This document shows, piece by piece, positions 26,677-35,483 of a stretch of DNA of 64,000 nucleotides. The translations under genes were made by a program, and so were the position numbers. This DNA comes from Verrucomicrobiales bacterium. GTDB taxonomy: Bacteria > Verrucomicrobiota > Verrucomicrobiia > Verrucomicrobiales > DEV007. The stretch lies in the NCBI GenBank assembly GCA_029212615.1, contig JARGPJ010000009.1:1-64000 (forward strand), in the 5' to 3' direction. Positions within the stretch are counted from its first letter, which is position 1. Every line of letters begins with the position of its first letter. The notes below the pieces were generated by a model. The model did not search any database. It saw only the letters and a program-made list of their open reading frames with translations, and was not told the DNA's origin.

Positions 26677-27236
26677 TTTTCCCCTCCCGTTTCTTTGACC
26701 ATGAAAACACCTTCCTTATCATCATCCTCCCGGAAACGAACCTTCACATACTCATCAAATTGAGTCTCGACGGTGAGGCCGACATAGTCCGGCTGAATCG
26801 GGATCTCCCGGTGCCCTCTGTCCACCAGTACCGCAAGTTCGATCTTCGCCGGCCGACCATAGTCCATGAGCCCATCAAGCGCGGCCCGGATCGTTCGACC
26901 CGTGAAAATCACCTCGTCAAAAAGGATCACCCGCGTTCCGTCAATCGCAAAGGGCACATCCGAACTCTCCAACCGGGGCAAAGCCGTTCCATGATTGTCA
27001 AAATCATCGCGGTAGAGCGAAATATCGAGAGTGCCGACCGGATAACTGATTCCACGTTGCTCAAGCACTGCGGCAACTCTCCGTGCCAGGGTCACCCCCC
27101 GCGTAAAAATACCGACAAAGGCAACCTCCTCCCCCTCACACCTCGAAGCAACTTCATGGGCGAGAATAGAAATCGTTTCCTCAATCCTCTCAGGACTGAG
27201 GATCTCTTCGGTTGAGATGTCTGGACGATCACTCAA
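26673..27236 (-). CDS. pyrR: PyrR, pyr operon regulator / uracil phosphoribosyltransferase
   Basis: 187 residues. The PRPP-binding loop VILFDEVIFTGRTIRAALD and the upstream FVGIFTRGVTLARRVAAVL are typical. DISLYRDDF and LVDRGHREIPIQPDYVG complete the family pattern. PyrR senses UMP and, in Firmicutes, binds pyr mRNA leaders; it can also convert uracil to UMP. It is the first gene of the pyrR-pyrB-pyrC' block and overlaps pyrB by four bases. A short inverted repeat precedes it (27283-27313), but a classical PyrR attenuator was not recognised, so only the enzymatic role is safe. Confidence 0.93.
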   Translation of the reverse strand: MSDRPDISTEEILSPERIEETISILAHEVASRCEGEEVAFVGIFTRGVTLARRVAAVLEQRGISYPVGTLDISLYRDDFDNHGTALPRLESSDVPFAIDGTRVILFDEVIFTGRTIRAALDGLMDYGRPAKIELAVLVDRGHREIPIQPDYVGLTVETQFDEYVKVRFREDDDKEGVFMVKETGGEK

Positions 27237-27282
27237 AAGCGAGGTGCCGAAGAAGCGGAAGGGGTTGATTCAAAAGGTTCCA

Positions 27283-27313
27283 GGGCGTCCTTATCCCTAA
27301 GCAAAAAACGCCC
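27283..27313 (-). promoter_or_regulatory. Inverted repeat upstream of pyrR
   Basis: GGGCGT (27283-27288) and ACGCCC (27308-27313) are perfect 6-bp arms around a 19-base loop in the purD-pyrR gap. On the transcribed strand the loop contains a run of T. It could be a weak terminator after purD or part of a leader. The evidence is thin. Confidence 0.3.
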
Positions 27314-27321
27314 AAACGCCA

Positions 27322-28572
27322 TTAAAAATTTCGGATACCAATATCAGTCCGGCGCTGCATGCCGTCAAAAGTGACTTTATCGCTCTCTGCATAAACATTG
27401 GCAACCGCCTCCTGCCTCGTTTCACCGCCCGCCACCACCACGAGAACACGTCCCCCCGCCGTCTCAAACAGCCCTGCATCATTCAGCTTTGTTCCCGAAT
27501 GAAAAATGCTGGCCTTTTCAACGGCATCAAGGCCTGAGATGACGTCGCCACTCCTCGATGAGGCCGGGTAACCCGCCGAAGCCGAAACCAGACAAACACT
27601 CCATCCGGATGAAAAACGGATCAGTTCAGGTTGAAGCTTCCCTTTTGCCCCCATTTCCATATAGCTGGCGAAATCCCCTTCGATCAAAGGAAGGACCGCC
27701 TCTGCTTCAGGATCCCCGAAGCGACAGTTATACTCGATCACCTTGGGACCCTGCGGGGTCAGCATGAGTCCAAAGTAAAGGAATCCCCGGTAGGGGAGGC
27801 CATCCTTCTGCAAACCCTCAACGGTCGGGCGGACGATCGTTTCATCGATAACATCCCGAAGATCCCCCTCGAACATTTCGAGGGAACTTACCGCACCCAT
27901 GCCACCCGTATTGGGTCCCTCATCCGCATCGTAGATTCGCTTGTAATCACGTGCCGGAGCGAGGATCTGGTACTTGTCGTCGACGACCGAGGCGAAGATC
28001 GAAATCTCCGGACCTTCGAGGAATTCCTCCACAAGAAGGCGTCCCGCACCGAACTTTCGCTGAACCAGCACCTCATCGAGGAACTCCTCCGCCATTGCTT
28101 CATCCAGACAGACCGCAACTCCCTTACCTGCTGCGAGTCCGTCAAATTTCAGGACCGTGGGATACTTTCCATCGATGGCAGTCCGGGCAGCCTCGATATC
28201 TTCAACCGGAGTGTAGCCTCCCGTCGGAATGGCGTGACGAACCATGAATTCCTTCGCAAACTCCTTACTCGCCTCCAATTGTGCCGACTCTTTGGGCGGT
28301 CCCCAACAGGGAATTCCGGCCGCTTCACAGGCATTGGCAAGGCCCTGATCTTTCACGAGATAGCTCTCTTCACCGGCAACGCAGAGTTCTATTTCATTCT
28401 CCTTCATGAAGGAAATGAGCGAATCAACGCCATCCGCTTTGACCGGTTTGGCGAGTTCAAAAATCGCGTCAGACCCCGGAAAGCAAAAAATTTCAGTTTC
28501 CGAAGGAGATTCAGTTAACGCTGTGATGATCGCGTGTTCGCGACCGCCTTTTCCGACGACGAGGATTTTCAT
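27322..28572 (-). CDS. purD: Phosphoribosylamine-glycine ligase
   Basis: 416 residues, the usual length. An ATP-grasp enzyme that joins glycine to phosphoribosylamine, step two of purine synthesis. The N-terminal MKILVVGKGGREHAI, the central PTVLKFDGLAAGKGVAVCL and LLVEEFLEGPEISIFA, and RFGDPEAEAVLP are diagnostic. It is separated from purF by a PEP-CTERM protein gene but lies on the same strand. pyrR follows 85 bases downstream, linking the purine and pyrimidine blocks. Confidence 0.97.
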   Translation of the reverse strand: MKILVVGKGGREHAIITALTESPSETEIFCFPGSDAIFELAKPVKADGVDSLISFMKENEIELCVAGEESYLVKDQGLANACEAAGIPCWGPPKESAQLEASKEFAKEFMVRHAIPTGGYTPVEDIEAARTAIDGKYPTVLKFDGLAAGKGVAVCLDEAMAEEFLDEVLVQRKFGAGRLLVEEFLEGPEISIFASVVDDKYQILAPARDYKRIYDADEGPNTGGMGAVSSLEMFEGDLRDVIDETIVRPTVEGLQKDGLPYRGFLYFGLMLTPQGPKVIEYNCRFGDPEAEAVLPLIEGDFASYMEMGAKGKLQPELIRFSSGWSVCLVSASAGYPASSRSGDVISGLDAVEKASIFHSGTKLNDAGLFETAGGRVLVVVAGGETRQEAVANVYAESDKVTFDGMQRRTDIGIRNF

Positions 28573-28585
28573 GATTAGATCTAAA

Positions 28586-28636
28586 ACTGGAATAGCCAGC
28601 TGGATGATCTATCACCTAAAAATGCCCGCTTCCAGT
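28586..28636 (-). repeat. Inverted repeat in the purD leader
   Basis: ACTGGAA (28586-28592) and TTCCAGT (28630-28636) are perfect 7-bp arms separated by 37 bases. They lie between the PEP-CTERM gene stop and the purD start. They could close a structured leader for purD or end the upstream transcript; a T-rich stretch follows the right-hand arm on the minus strand. The inner region also has the palindrome CCAGCTGG. Confidence 0.35.
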
Positions 28637-28669
28637 GAAAGTTGGGACGAGAACTCAGCCCGTGCTACC

Positions 28670-29326
28670 CTATGATGCGATTGTCTCAATACCTGCCCTA
28701 CGCCCTCTCAGGCTCAACACAACAAAACCGGCGAAAACCATGGAGAAAAGAACCACAGAAGAAGGTTCGGGTATGAGAGAAATATTCACCGTATAGAAAC
28801 CACCATTGATGGGACTGGAATAGGAACCGACATTAAAGTAGTCGTCGAAAGCTGTGCCCCCGAGACTTAAGGTTCCGGAACCGACCCAGGAGACGATGTC
28901 TCCATCGGCCAGATTCGGGTATTCGCGATCTGATCCGGTAAAATCCGGTTGAATATCATCAGTAGCTCCGCTTCCACTATTGAAATCGATCTCCGTCAGC
29001 GTAAAAAACTCTGTCCCGTTCTTCTGATAGGAAATCCCCAAACCTCCCAACGAGACGTTTGTAATATCGGACTGACCATCTTGGATTACATCACCAATGT
29101 TATTATCGAAATCAGTGGCCCATTCATCCCCCACCGGAGCAGCTCCAACTCCTGTCGAAAAAGCAGGAATACCCGCAGCACTCGAAACGGTGACCGCCCC
29201 TGTCGCTTCCCAGGTAACCACGTCACTTCCATTCGATCCTGAAAAATTCAGGATCAAACTTGCGGCAACCTGATGTAACAAGGCCAGGTGCGTTCCCAAT
29301 AGAACAATAGACGACTTTACCCCCAT
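28670..29326 (-). CDS. PEP-CTERM sorting-domain protein
   Basis: 218 residues. A signal peptide (to about residue 22, LLHQVAA) is followed by a low-complexity, Gly/Ser/Thr/Asp-rich extracellular domain of beta character. The C-terminus is a textbook PEP-CTERM tripartite signal: PEPSS, a hydrophobic helix (VVLFSMVFAGFVVLSL) and a basic end (RGRRAG). Such proteins are processed by an exosortase and delivered to the surface or EPS matrix. No exosortase is in the window, but the EPS locus at 7-15 kb is the kind these proteins accompany. It sits within the purine cluster without an obvious metabolic link. The ATG at 29326 is preferred over an upstream TTG. Confidence 0.88.
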   Translation of the reverse strand: MGVKSSIVLLGTHLALLHQVAASLILNFSGSNGSDVVTWEATGAVTVSSAAGIPAFSTGVGAAPVGDEWATDFDNNIGDVIQDGQSDITNVSLGGLGISYQKNGTEFFTLTEIDFNSGSGATDDIQPDFTGSDREYPNLADGDIVSWVGSGTLSLGGTAFDDYFNVGSYSSPINGGFYTVNISLIPEPSSVVLFSMVFAGFVVLSLRGRRAGIETIAS

Positions 29327-29415
29327 CCCGATCCCCAATGCAGCAGGAACAGGACCAAGTGATCTACGTACTGTGCATATTTCCGAAGCAAACCATGAGG
29401 AACCTCCCCGACTAT

Positions 29416-31341
29416 TTACAGAAGCACATCATAAGGCCGCTCGCCGGTCTTATCCATGTAGGCAATAAAGGCTTGATTCACAACCTTATAGCCACCCGGA
29501 GTCGGGTAATTTCCGGTGAAATACCAATCACCATTGTGATGAGGGATGGCGTCGTGCATTGCCTCAACCGTCTGAAAAATCACTTCGACTTCGCCCTTCC
29601 AGGAAATACCTTCGGGGGTGACGAGACGACTCACTTCAGCGGAAAGTTCTTCCTGAGAAAAGTCATCGTAGATTGCCTTCACCGGATTAGTCATCTCTGC
29701 GACCGGCTTTTTCAGCTCTTTCTGACACTTGTAATAAACATCAGTGAGGAGGTTATGCTTCCCTCCGCGCTCCAACAAATTCACCGCCGCCTGGAAAACG
29801 ATAAATTTTCCGAGATGAGACATGTCGATCCCATAGCAATCCGGGTATCTGATTTGAGGCGCAGTTGATGCGATGACAATCTTCTTCGGGTTGAGTCGTG
29901 ATAGAATCTTGATAATCGAATCCTTCAGCGTCGTTCCCCGAACAATCGAATCATCGAGCACAACAAGGGTCTCGTGCGGATCAATCTGCCCATAGGTCAC
30001 GTCATAAACGTGAGAGACCATTTGATCGCGCCCCTTCTCCTGAGCGATGAAGGTCCGCAGCTTGATATCCTTATGCGCAATTTTCTCACCCCGCGGCCAA
30101 CTTTGAAGGATAAGCTTATCAATCGCCCCGGCATCAAGGTTCCCTGATTCGACGGCCTTGACGATCTGCTCCCGAACCTGGTCGCGACGCATCTTGCGAA
30201 GGCCGTGCATCATCCCGTAATAGGCAATCTCCGCCGTATTCGGAATAAAACTAAACACCGTATGATCCAGATCCGCGTCGATCCGCTCCACAATATTCGG
30301 GACCAGATTCTCACCGAGCTTCATTCGTTCCCGGTAGATATCGGGGTCGTTCCCCCGGGAGAAATAGATTCTTTCGAAGGAACACGGTGTCGACTTTTGG
30401 GGCTCAGCAAACTGCTTGATCTCCAATCCACCCGCATGATCCATCACCCCGACATGCCCGGGAGGAAGTTCCTTCACCGCATCCTGCTCCGCATCAAACA
30501 CCGTCATGAGAGGCACCCTCTCGCTCGCAAAGGCTATCACTTCATCGTCCTCGTAGTAGAAACAGGGACGAATCCCTCCGGGGTCACGGAGAACAAACGC
30601 GTCTCCATTCCCGATCACGCCGGCAATTGAGTAACCGCCATCCCAGATTTCACCGCACTTTTCAAGAATGCGCTGGATGTCGATTTCCTCGGAAATGATA
30701 TCAGGGATGAGTTTTCCTTCGGTTCCTTTATCACGTTCGCGGCGATAAATCGCATCGTGTGCTTCATCGAGATGATAGCCGATTTCCTCGAGGACCGTCT
30801 GAGTGTCCGTATCGAAGACCGGATGCTGACCACGATCGATGAGATGGTGATTCAAATCCCGGGCGTTGGTCATGTTGAAGTTTCCCAACACCATCATCGT
30901 CTTCGTCGTGTAGTTCGTCCGGCGAACGTATGGGTGGCAACCGCCTTCCCCAAAAGCACCCGAAGTGCCGTAGCGGAGGTGCCCGAGAAGGACTTCACCA
31001 CCGAAATCAAAATTGGCCTTGAACGAGTCCGGATCATTCTGATCGAGCTGACCGAGACGAGTCGCTTTGCTCATCGTTTTGAGCTGACCTTCCATCAACT
31101 TGATCAACGAATCGCGCTTCGCATTGCGCTCACGAAAGAGGTAAGCCTGTCCCAGCGGCATATCGAGTTTGCAGCACCCGATCCCGACGCCGTCCTGGCC
31201 GCGGTTGTGCTGCTTCTCCATGAGGAGATAAAGGCGCTGAAACCCCCAAAGGCAGGTCCCGTATTTTTGAAGGTACCAGCCAAGGTCCTTCTTTAATCTC
31301 ACCATGGCCACGCCACATTCGTGATGGATGGGGTCGCTCAT
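29416..31341 (-). CDS. purF: Amidophosphoribosyltransferase, long form
   Basis: 641 residues, well above the 470-510 of the E. coli and Bacillus types. It catalyses the first committed purine step. The Ntn glutaminase domain begins after a short leader, with the nucleophile Cys9 in HHECG; processing would expose it. EKQHNRGQDGVGIG and GHLRYGTSGAFG are glutaminase motifs. The phosphoribosyltransferase domain has the PRPP loop LVVLDDSIVRGTTLKDSI. Long PurF proteins starting with a similar H-E-C-G leader are known from Bacteroidetes. It is nine bases downstream of purM. Confidence 0.93.
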   Translation of the reverse strand: MSDPIHHECGVAMVRLKKDLGWYLQKYGTCLWGFQRLYLLMEKQHNRGQDGVGIGCCKLDMPLGQAYLFRERNAKRDSLIKLMEGQLKTMSKATRLGQLDQNDPDSFKANFDFGGEVLLGHLRYGTSGAFGEGGCHPYVRRTNYTTKTMMVLGNFNMTNARDLNHHLIDRGQHPVFDTDTQTVLEEIGYHLDEAHDAIYRRERDKGTEGKLIPDIISEEIDIQRILEKCGEIWDGGYSIAGVIGNGDAFVLRDPGGIRPCFYYEDDEVIAFASERVPLMTVFDAEQDAVKELPPGHVGVMDHAGGLEIKQFAEPQKSTPCSFERIYFSRGNDPDIYRERMKLGENLVPNIVERIDADLDHTVFSFIPNTAEIAYYGMMHGLRKMRRDQVREQIVKAVESGNLDAGAIDKLILQSWPRGEKIAHKDIKLRTFIAQEKGRDQMVSHVYDVTYGQIDPHETLVVLDDSIVRGTTLKDSIIKILSRLNPKKIVIASTAPQIRYPDCYGIDMSHLGKFIVFQAAVNLLERGGKHNLLTDVYYKCQKELKKPVAEMTNPVKAIYDDFSQEELSAEVSRLVTPEGISWKGEVEVIFQTVEAMHDAIPHHNGDWYFTGNYPTPGGYKVVNQAFIAYMDKTGERPYDVLL

Positions 31342-31350
31342 CTTGAGGCG

Positions 31351-32343
31351 TTAACAGGAAACTTGAACTTTGACCTCACCGGATGAGTCAACCTCACCGA
31401 TGATGCGCGCTCCCTCATGGAAGCTGACAGCAGCTTCTGCTTCGGAAGCAGGAACGACGACGACCCAACCCCAACCCATGTTGAAGGTCTTCACGGCTTC
31501 GGCGTCTTCGACAAAAGAGAGAACTTTAGCGACCGCGCCGAGTTCCCAGCGGGGAATGGTGATATCTGCCCCTTTATCAGCGAGAAGGCGTTCGAGATTC
31601 TCAGGCAATCCGCCACCGGTGATGTGAGCCATCGCTTTGATATCGATGGAGCGTTCACGCAAGCCTGCTACAGCGTCATGATAGAGACGCGTCGGCGCAA
31701 GGAACTGAACCCACTCATCGTCATCAATCAGTCCGGGATTCGCTTCGAGAATGCGACGAATTAAACTCCATCCATTCGCATGAAAACCATCGGATGGATA
31801 ACCGATCAGTTTATCGCCAACCTCGATCCGGGCAGGATCAATCAAATCGGGTTTCTCCGCGGCGCCCACACAGAAACCACTCAACTCGATCACTCCCTCA
31901 GGAACGATACCGGGCATCTCCGCTGTTTCGCCGCCGGCAAGAATGCAATCACAACTCGCCAAATGCTCAGCCATGCCGCCGATGAGACGCTTGATCTTCG
32001 TTTTATCAATCGCACCGATGCCGATATAGTCGAGAAAGAGGAGAGGATCCCCCCCGGTCGTCAGAATATCGTTCACATTCATCGCGACCAGATCTTTACC
32101 GGCGATCTCAAGCTGATCATGCTCAAGGAGCAACTCGATCTTGGTGCCAACTCCATCACAACCGGTCACGATGACCGGCTGTTTATAGTCACTGAGGTCA
32201 TAACTTGCTGCAAAAAGCCCGAAGGACTGCATCAAGGACCGTTTTGCTTCCGTGCTTTGGCGGAGTTCACCGATGTCGCCAACCAGAGCGGCAGCTTCTT
32301 CGATGTCGACTCCGGCGCCTTTGTATGTGAATTCGCCGCTCAT
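31351..32343 (-). CDS. purM: Phosphoribosylformylglycinamidine cyclo-ligase
   Basis: 330 residues. AIR synthetase, step five of purine synthesis. The ATP/substrate motifs PVIVTGCDGVGTKIELL, DLVAMNVNDILTTGGDPLL, LAGGETAEMPG and HITGGGLPENLERLL are all present. Its start overlaps the purQ stop by four bases (ATGA), and purF starts nine bases after its stop, so the genes are tightly coupled. It is slightly shorter than the 345-residue average but appears complete. Confidence 0.97.
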   Translation of the reverse strand: MSGEFTYKGAGVDIEEAAALVGDIGELRQSTEAKRSLMQSFGLFAASYDLSDYKQPVIVTGCDGVGTKIELLLEHDQLEIAGKDLVAMNVNDILTTGGDPLLFLDYIGIGAIDKTKIKRLIGGMAEHLASCDCILAGGETAEMPGIVPEGVIELSGFCVGAAEKPDLIDPARIEVGDKLIGYPSDGFHANGWSLIRRILEANPGLIDDDEWVQFLAPTRLYHDAVAGLRERSIDIKAMAHITGGGLPENLERLLADKGADITIPRWELGAVAKVLSFVEDAEAVKTFNMGWGWVVVVPASEAEAAVSFHEGARIIGEVDSSGEVKVQVSC

Positions 32344-33083
32344 TCTGAAGTTGATGTTACCGAATCGTAAAGAGAGCGAAAGAGATAATATCCACTTCCA
32401 CGGGTTTCGTCGCCACCCTGTCCGTTCGACCAGTCGGGATCGTAGTGATCTTCCTGGCTCATAAAGCGCTCCGGATGAGGCATGAGACCGAAAACACGGC
32501 CACTTTCGTCCTGCAATCCTGCGATCTGCTCAAAGCTGCCGTTCACGTCCGTTGAATAGGTCAAGGCAGCGGCACCGCTTTCGAGATAGCCTGCCGCCTC
32601 ACTCGACTCCGTCGTGACGAGACGACCTTCCGCATGGGCGATCGGAAATTCGAAACTCTCCGGCAATCCGGAAAGGAAAGGGCTCTCCGGCGCACGGTTT
32701 TTAAGCGTGACCCACTGACACTGGAAACGACCACTCGTATTCTCGACGAGACTACCGGCGGGCAGCAAATCAAGCTGTGTCAAAATCTGAAAGCCATTAC
32801 AAATCCCGAGGAGATAGCCGCCATTGTCACGAAACTCCTTCAAGGTCTCGCCGACCTTCTGCTCCGTTACGAGCCTGGCCAGACGACCTGCCATGACATA
32901 GTCGCCATAGCTGAAGCCACCGGAAAGCACCACAAGGCTGACGCCGACCAGCTTTTCAGGCTTAAGGACCGAAATAGGAATCACTTCGGTAACAAAGCCG
33001 ACCGCTTCAAGAGCACGGGCGGTTTCCTCGTCACAATTAGTGCCCGGGAATTTTAGTAATACTGCGCAAGGCCGTTCTTCCAT
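32340..33083 (-). CDS. purQ: FGAM synthase glutaminase subunit
   Basis: 247 residues. A class I glutamine amidotransferase that supplies ammonia to PurL. KFPGTNCDEETARAL is the family start, followed by SGGFSYGDYVMAGRLARL. The nucleophile lies in LGICNGFQIL, and the His/Glu pair in GLMPHPER. Its 5' end overlaps the 3' end of purL by 31 bases, which suggests translational coupling between the two subunits. purM follows with a four-base overlap. Confidence 0.97.
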   Translation of the reverse strand: MEERPCAVLLKFPGTNCDEETARALEAVGFVTEVIPISVLKPEKLVGVSLVVLSGGFSYGDYVMAGRLARLVTEQKVGETLKEFRDNGGYLLGICNGFQILTQLDLLPAGSLVENTSGRFQCQWVTLKNRAPESPFLSGLPESFEFPIAHAEGRLVTTESSEAAGYLESGAAALTYSTDVNGSFEQIAGLQDESGRVFGLMPHPERFMSQEDHYDPDWSNGQGGDETRGSGYYLFRSLYDSVTSTSE

Positions 33084-35482
33084 AGCGATTTCAGCTCGTC
33101 GATCGGTTCATTCATGAGGGTTTCTTTACCCCACACGATATTCAAATTGGAATGGTCTGCCTCGGCGCGGCCAAGACAGGCGAATGGAAGTCCCTCAAAA
33201 AGGGCCGCCAATTTTTCAAGATTCTCAGGCGCCACCTCAACAACAATTCGTGAAGGAGACTCGCCGAAAAGCATCGCAGCTTTTGAAGCCTCATCATCCA
33301 TCGGAAGCGAACACAAATCGATTTCGAGACCGGCCTTCCCGGAAAAGGCCGCTTCCGCCAGGGTCACGGCAAGCCCGCCCTCGCTAACGTCGTGAGCGGA
33401 GAGGATGAGACCTTCCTGAATCGCGCGGTAATACTGACGATACATCTTCATCGCCTCCTCCAAATTTGTACCCGGAACCTCCGCATCATTCAATCCCGTC
33501 TGACGGGCAAAGACGGAGCCACCCAGTTCAGCAGAGGTATGCCCGATGATGGCAATGAGACTGTCGTCCCGTCGAAGCGAAGCGCCGGTGACATGAGCAG
33601 ACTCTTCAACAATCCCCATCCCACTGATGAGAATCGTCACCGGAATCGAGACCGGCCCCTCTTCCGTTTCAAAATAATTGTAGAAAGAATCTTTTCCGGA
33701 AACAAATGGTGCGCCGTAGGCCACCGCCGCATCAGCGATCCCCTTGACCGTTTCAACAAGGGCGCCCAACTCCTCCTCCGCCTCTGGATTTCCGACACAG
33801 AAATTATCCAGAATAGCGATGCGATCAGGATCGGCACCGGAAGCCACGAGTTGACGCATGCACTCATCAACGCAGGCCGCGCCCATCGCATACGGGTCTG
33901 TTTTCCCCCATTCAGGAAGAATCGCCACGCTCATGGACATGAGTCGGTCACTTCCATTGATTCGCATTACCGCCGCATCCTGCGGGGCATCACCGGCGGC
34001 GCCGGCAAGCGGCTTGAGAACGGTATTCCCCTGCACCTCGTGATCATATTCACGAATGATCGGCTCACGGGATACAATCGCAAAATCAGAAAGGAGCTCC
34101 TTCAATGTTGCACCGGGATTCGAGAGAACGGGTGCTTCGATCACTTTCGTCTTCTTCTCCCACTTCGCCTTAAGTTGACGCACCGGAGCATCATGAAGTT
34201 TGGAGCAGTCCAATTGGCAGACCGTCTCGCCATGATGCGTCACCTTGAGAATCCCGGAACCGTCAGCGTCCCCGAGAATCGTCATCTCGGTTTCGTAAAG
34301 GTCAGCAAGCTCCTGAAGGGCGGGAAGATCACTTTCAGCGACAGCGAGGACCATACGCTCCTGACTTTCACTGATGAACACTTCCCAGCTCACGAGGCCC
34401 GGCTCTTTCAAGGGAATGTTATCAAGAATGATCGTACCGCCACACTCTTCGAGCATTTCGCCGCAGGCACTGGAAAAACCACCGGCCCCGCAATCGGTAA
34501 TCGAACCGATCAACTGCTTGTCCCGCGCCGCGAGAACGAAATCAGCCGCCTTCTTTTCCTCGATCGGATTACCGATCTGAACCGCCTGCTGATCAGATTC
34601 GTGACTTTCGGTATCGAGCGCCGCAGAAGAGAAGGTCGCCCCATGGAGACCATCGCGCCCCGTGCGTCCACCAACCGCGATAATCTTCATCCCCGCCTCG
34701 ACCTTTTTGTCGATGTCTTTAATGGGAATGACCCCGGCCGTGCCACAATACACAAGGGGATTATAAATGTAGGAATCGTCGAACTGGATCGCTCCGCTGA
34801 TGGTTGGAATTCCCATCCGGTTTCCATAATCACGAACCCCGCGAACCACGCCGCGCATGATCCCGAGAGGATGAAGGACATCATCCGCCTTGATGTTGTC
34901 CATCGAGGTGTCAGGCGAACCAAAACAAAAGACGTCGAGAGAACCAATCGGCTTGGCACCCTTGCCTGCCCCGAGAATATCGCGAATCACCCCTCCAAGA
35001 CCGGTGTTCGCGCCCGCATAGGGCTCGATCGCACTGGGGTGATTGTGCGTCTCAGCCTTCAGACAGATCGCCTGCTCTTCATCGAGCTTGATGAAACCGG
35101 CATTATCATGAAAGGCCGAGAGAACAAAACCGGGCTTGCTGTCGAAAATTTGATGCGAGACGTCATAGATGTATGTCTTGAAAAGAGACTTCACCGACTC
35201 CTTCTCCCCATCAATCTCGTGTTCGATGTCCGCGCCGAAAATACGGTGCTTACAATGCTCCGACCAGGTCTGAGCGATAACTTCGAGCTCCACATCAGTG
35301 GGTTCACGATCCCAGCCTTTGTAAATTTCCTGCACCGCCAACATGTCCTCTTTTGAGAGGGACAAATGCATGAACTTGCTCAGCTCAAGCAGCTTATCGC
35401 CATCAAGATCCGAAATCTTAAGGATCCGGTAATGGTCTGCGGGCGCTTCCGCAATTTCGTCGAGAATGGTTTGATCAGACAT
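33053..35482 (-). CDS. purL: FGAM synthase large subunit (small-type PurL)
   Basis: 809 residues. Step four of purine synthesis, forming FGAM from FGAR with ATP and ammonia. WSEHCKHRIF, LKAETHNHPSAIEPYAGANT, GSITDCGAGGFSSACGEML and LSAHDVSEGGLAVTLAEAAF are hallmark motifs. The N-terminal PurS-like domain and the fused glutaminase of large PurL are absent, so it needs separate PurS and PurQ. PurQ follows directly, and a candidate PurS-like protein is encoded one base upstream. It is somewhat longer than Bacillus PurL (about 740). Confidence 0.97.
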   Translation of the reverse strand: MSDQTILDEIAEAPADHYRILKISDLDGDKLLELSKFMHLSLSKEDMLAVQEIYKGWDREPTDVELEVIAQTWSEHCKHRIFGADIEHEIDGEKESVKSLFKTYIYDVSHQIFDSKPGFVLSAFHDNAGFIKLDEEQAICLKAETHNHPSAIEPYAGANTGLGGVIRDILGAGKGAKPIGSLDVFCFGSPDTSMDNIKADDVLHPLGIMRGVVRGVRDYGNRMGIPTISGAIQFDDSYIYNPLVYCGTAGVIPIKDIDKKVEAGMKIIAVGGRTGRDGLHGATFSSAALDTESHESDQQAVQIGNPIEEKKAADFVLAARDKQLIGSITDCGAGGFSSACGEMLEECGGTIILDNIPLKEPGLVSWEVFISESQERMVLAVAESDLPALQELADLYETEMTILGDADGSGILKVTHHGETVCQLDCSKLHDAPVRQLKAKWEKKTKVIEAPVLSNPGATLKELLSDFAIVSREPIIREYDHEVQGNTVLKPLAGAAGDAPQDAAVMRINGSDRLMSMSVAILPEWGKTDPYAMGAACVDECMRQLVASGADPDRIAILDNFCVGNPEAEEELGALVETVKGIADAAVAYGAPFVSGKDSFYNYFETEEGPVSIPVTILISGMGIVEESAHVTGASLRRDDSLIAIIGHTSAELGGSVFARQTGLNDAEVPGTNLEEAMKMYRQYYRAIQEGLILSAHDVSEGGLAVTLAEAAFSGKAGLEIDLCSLPMDDEASKAAMLFGESPSRIVVEVAPENLEKLAALFEGLPFACLGRAEADHSNLNIVWGKETLMNEPIDELKSLWKNGLAQYY

Positions 35483-35483
35483 C

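Noticed and set aside
33392..35356. 654-codon open frame on the plus strand
   Set aside because: Entirely antisense to purL; an artefact of codon bias. The translated text has no family features.
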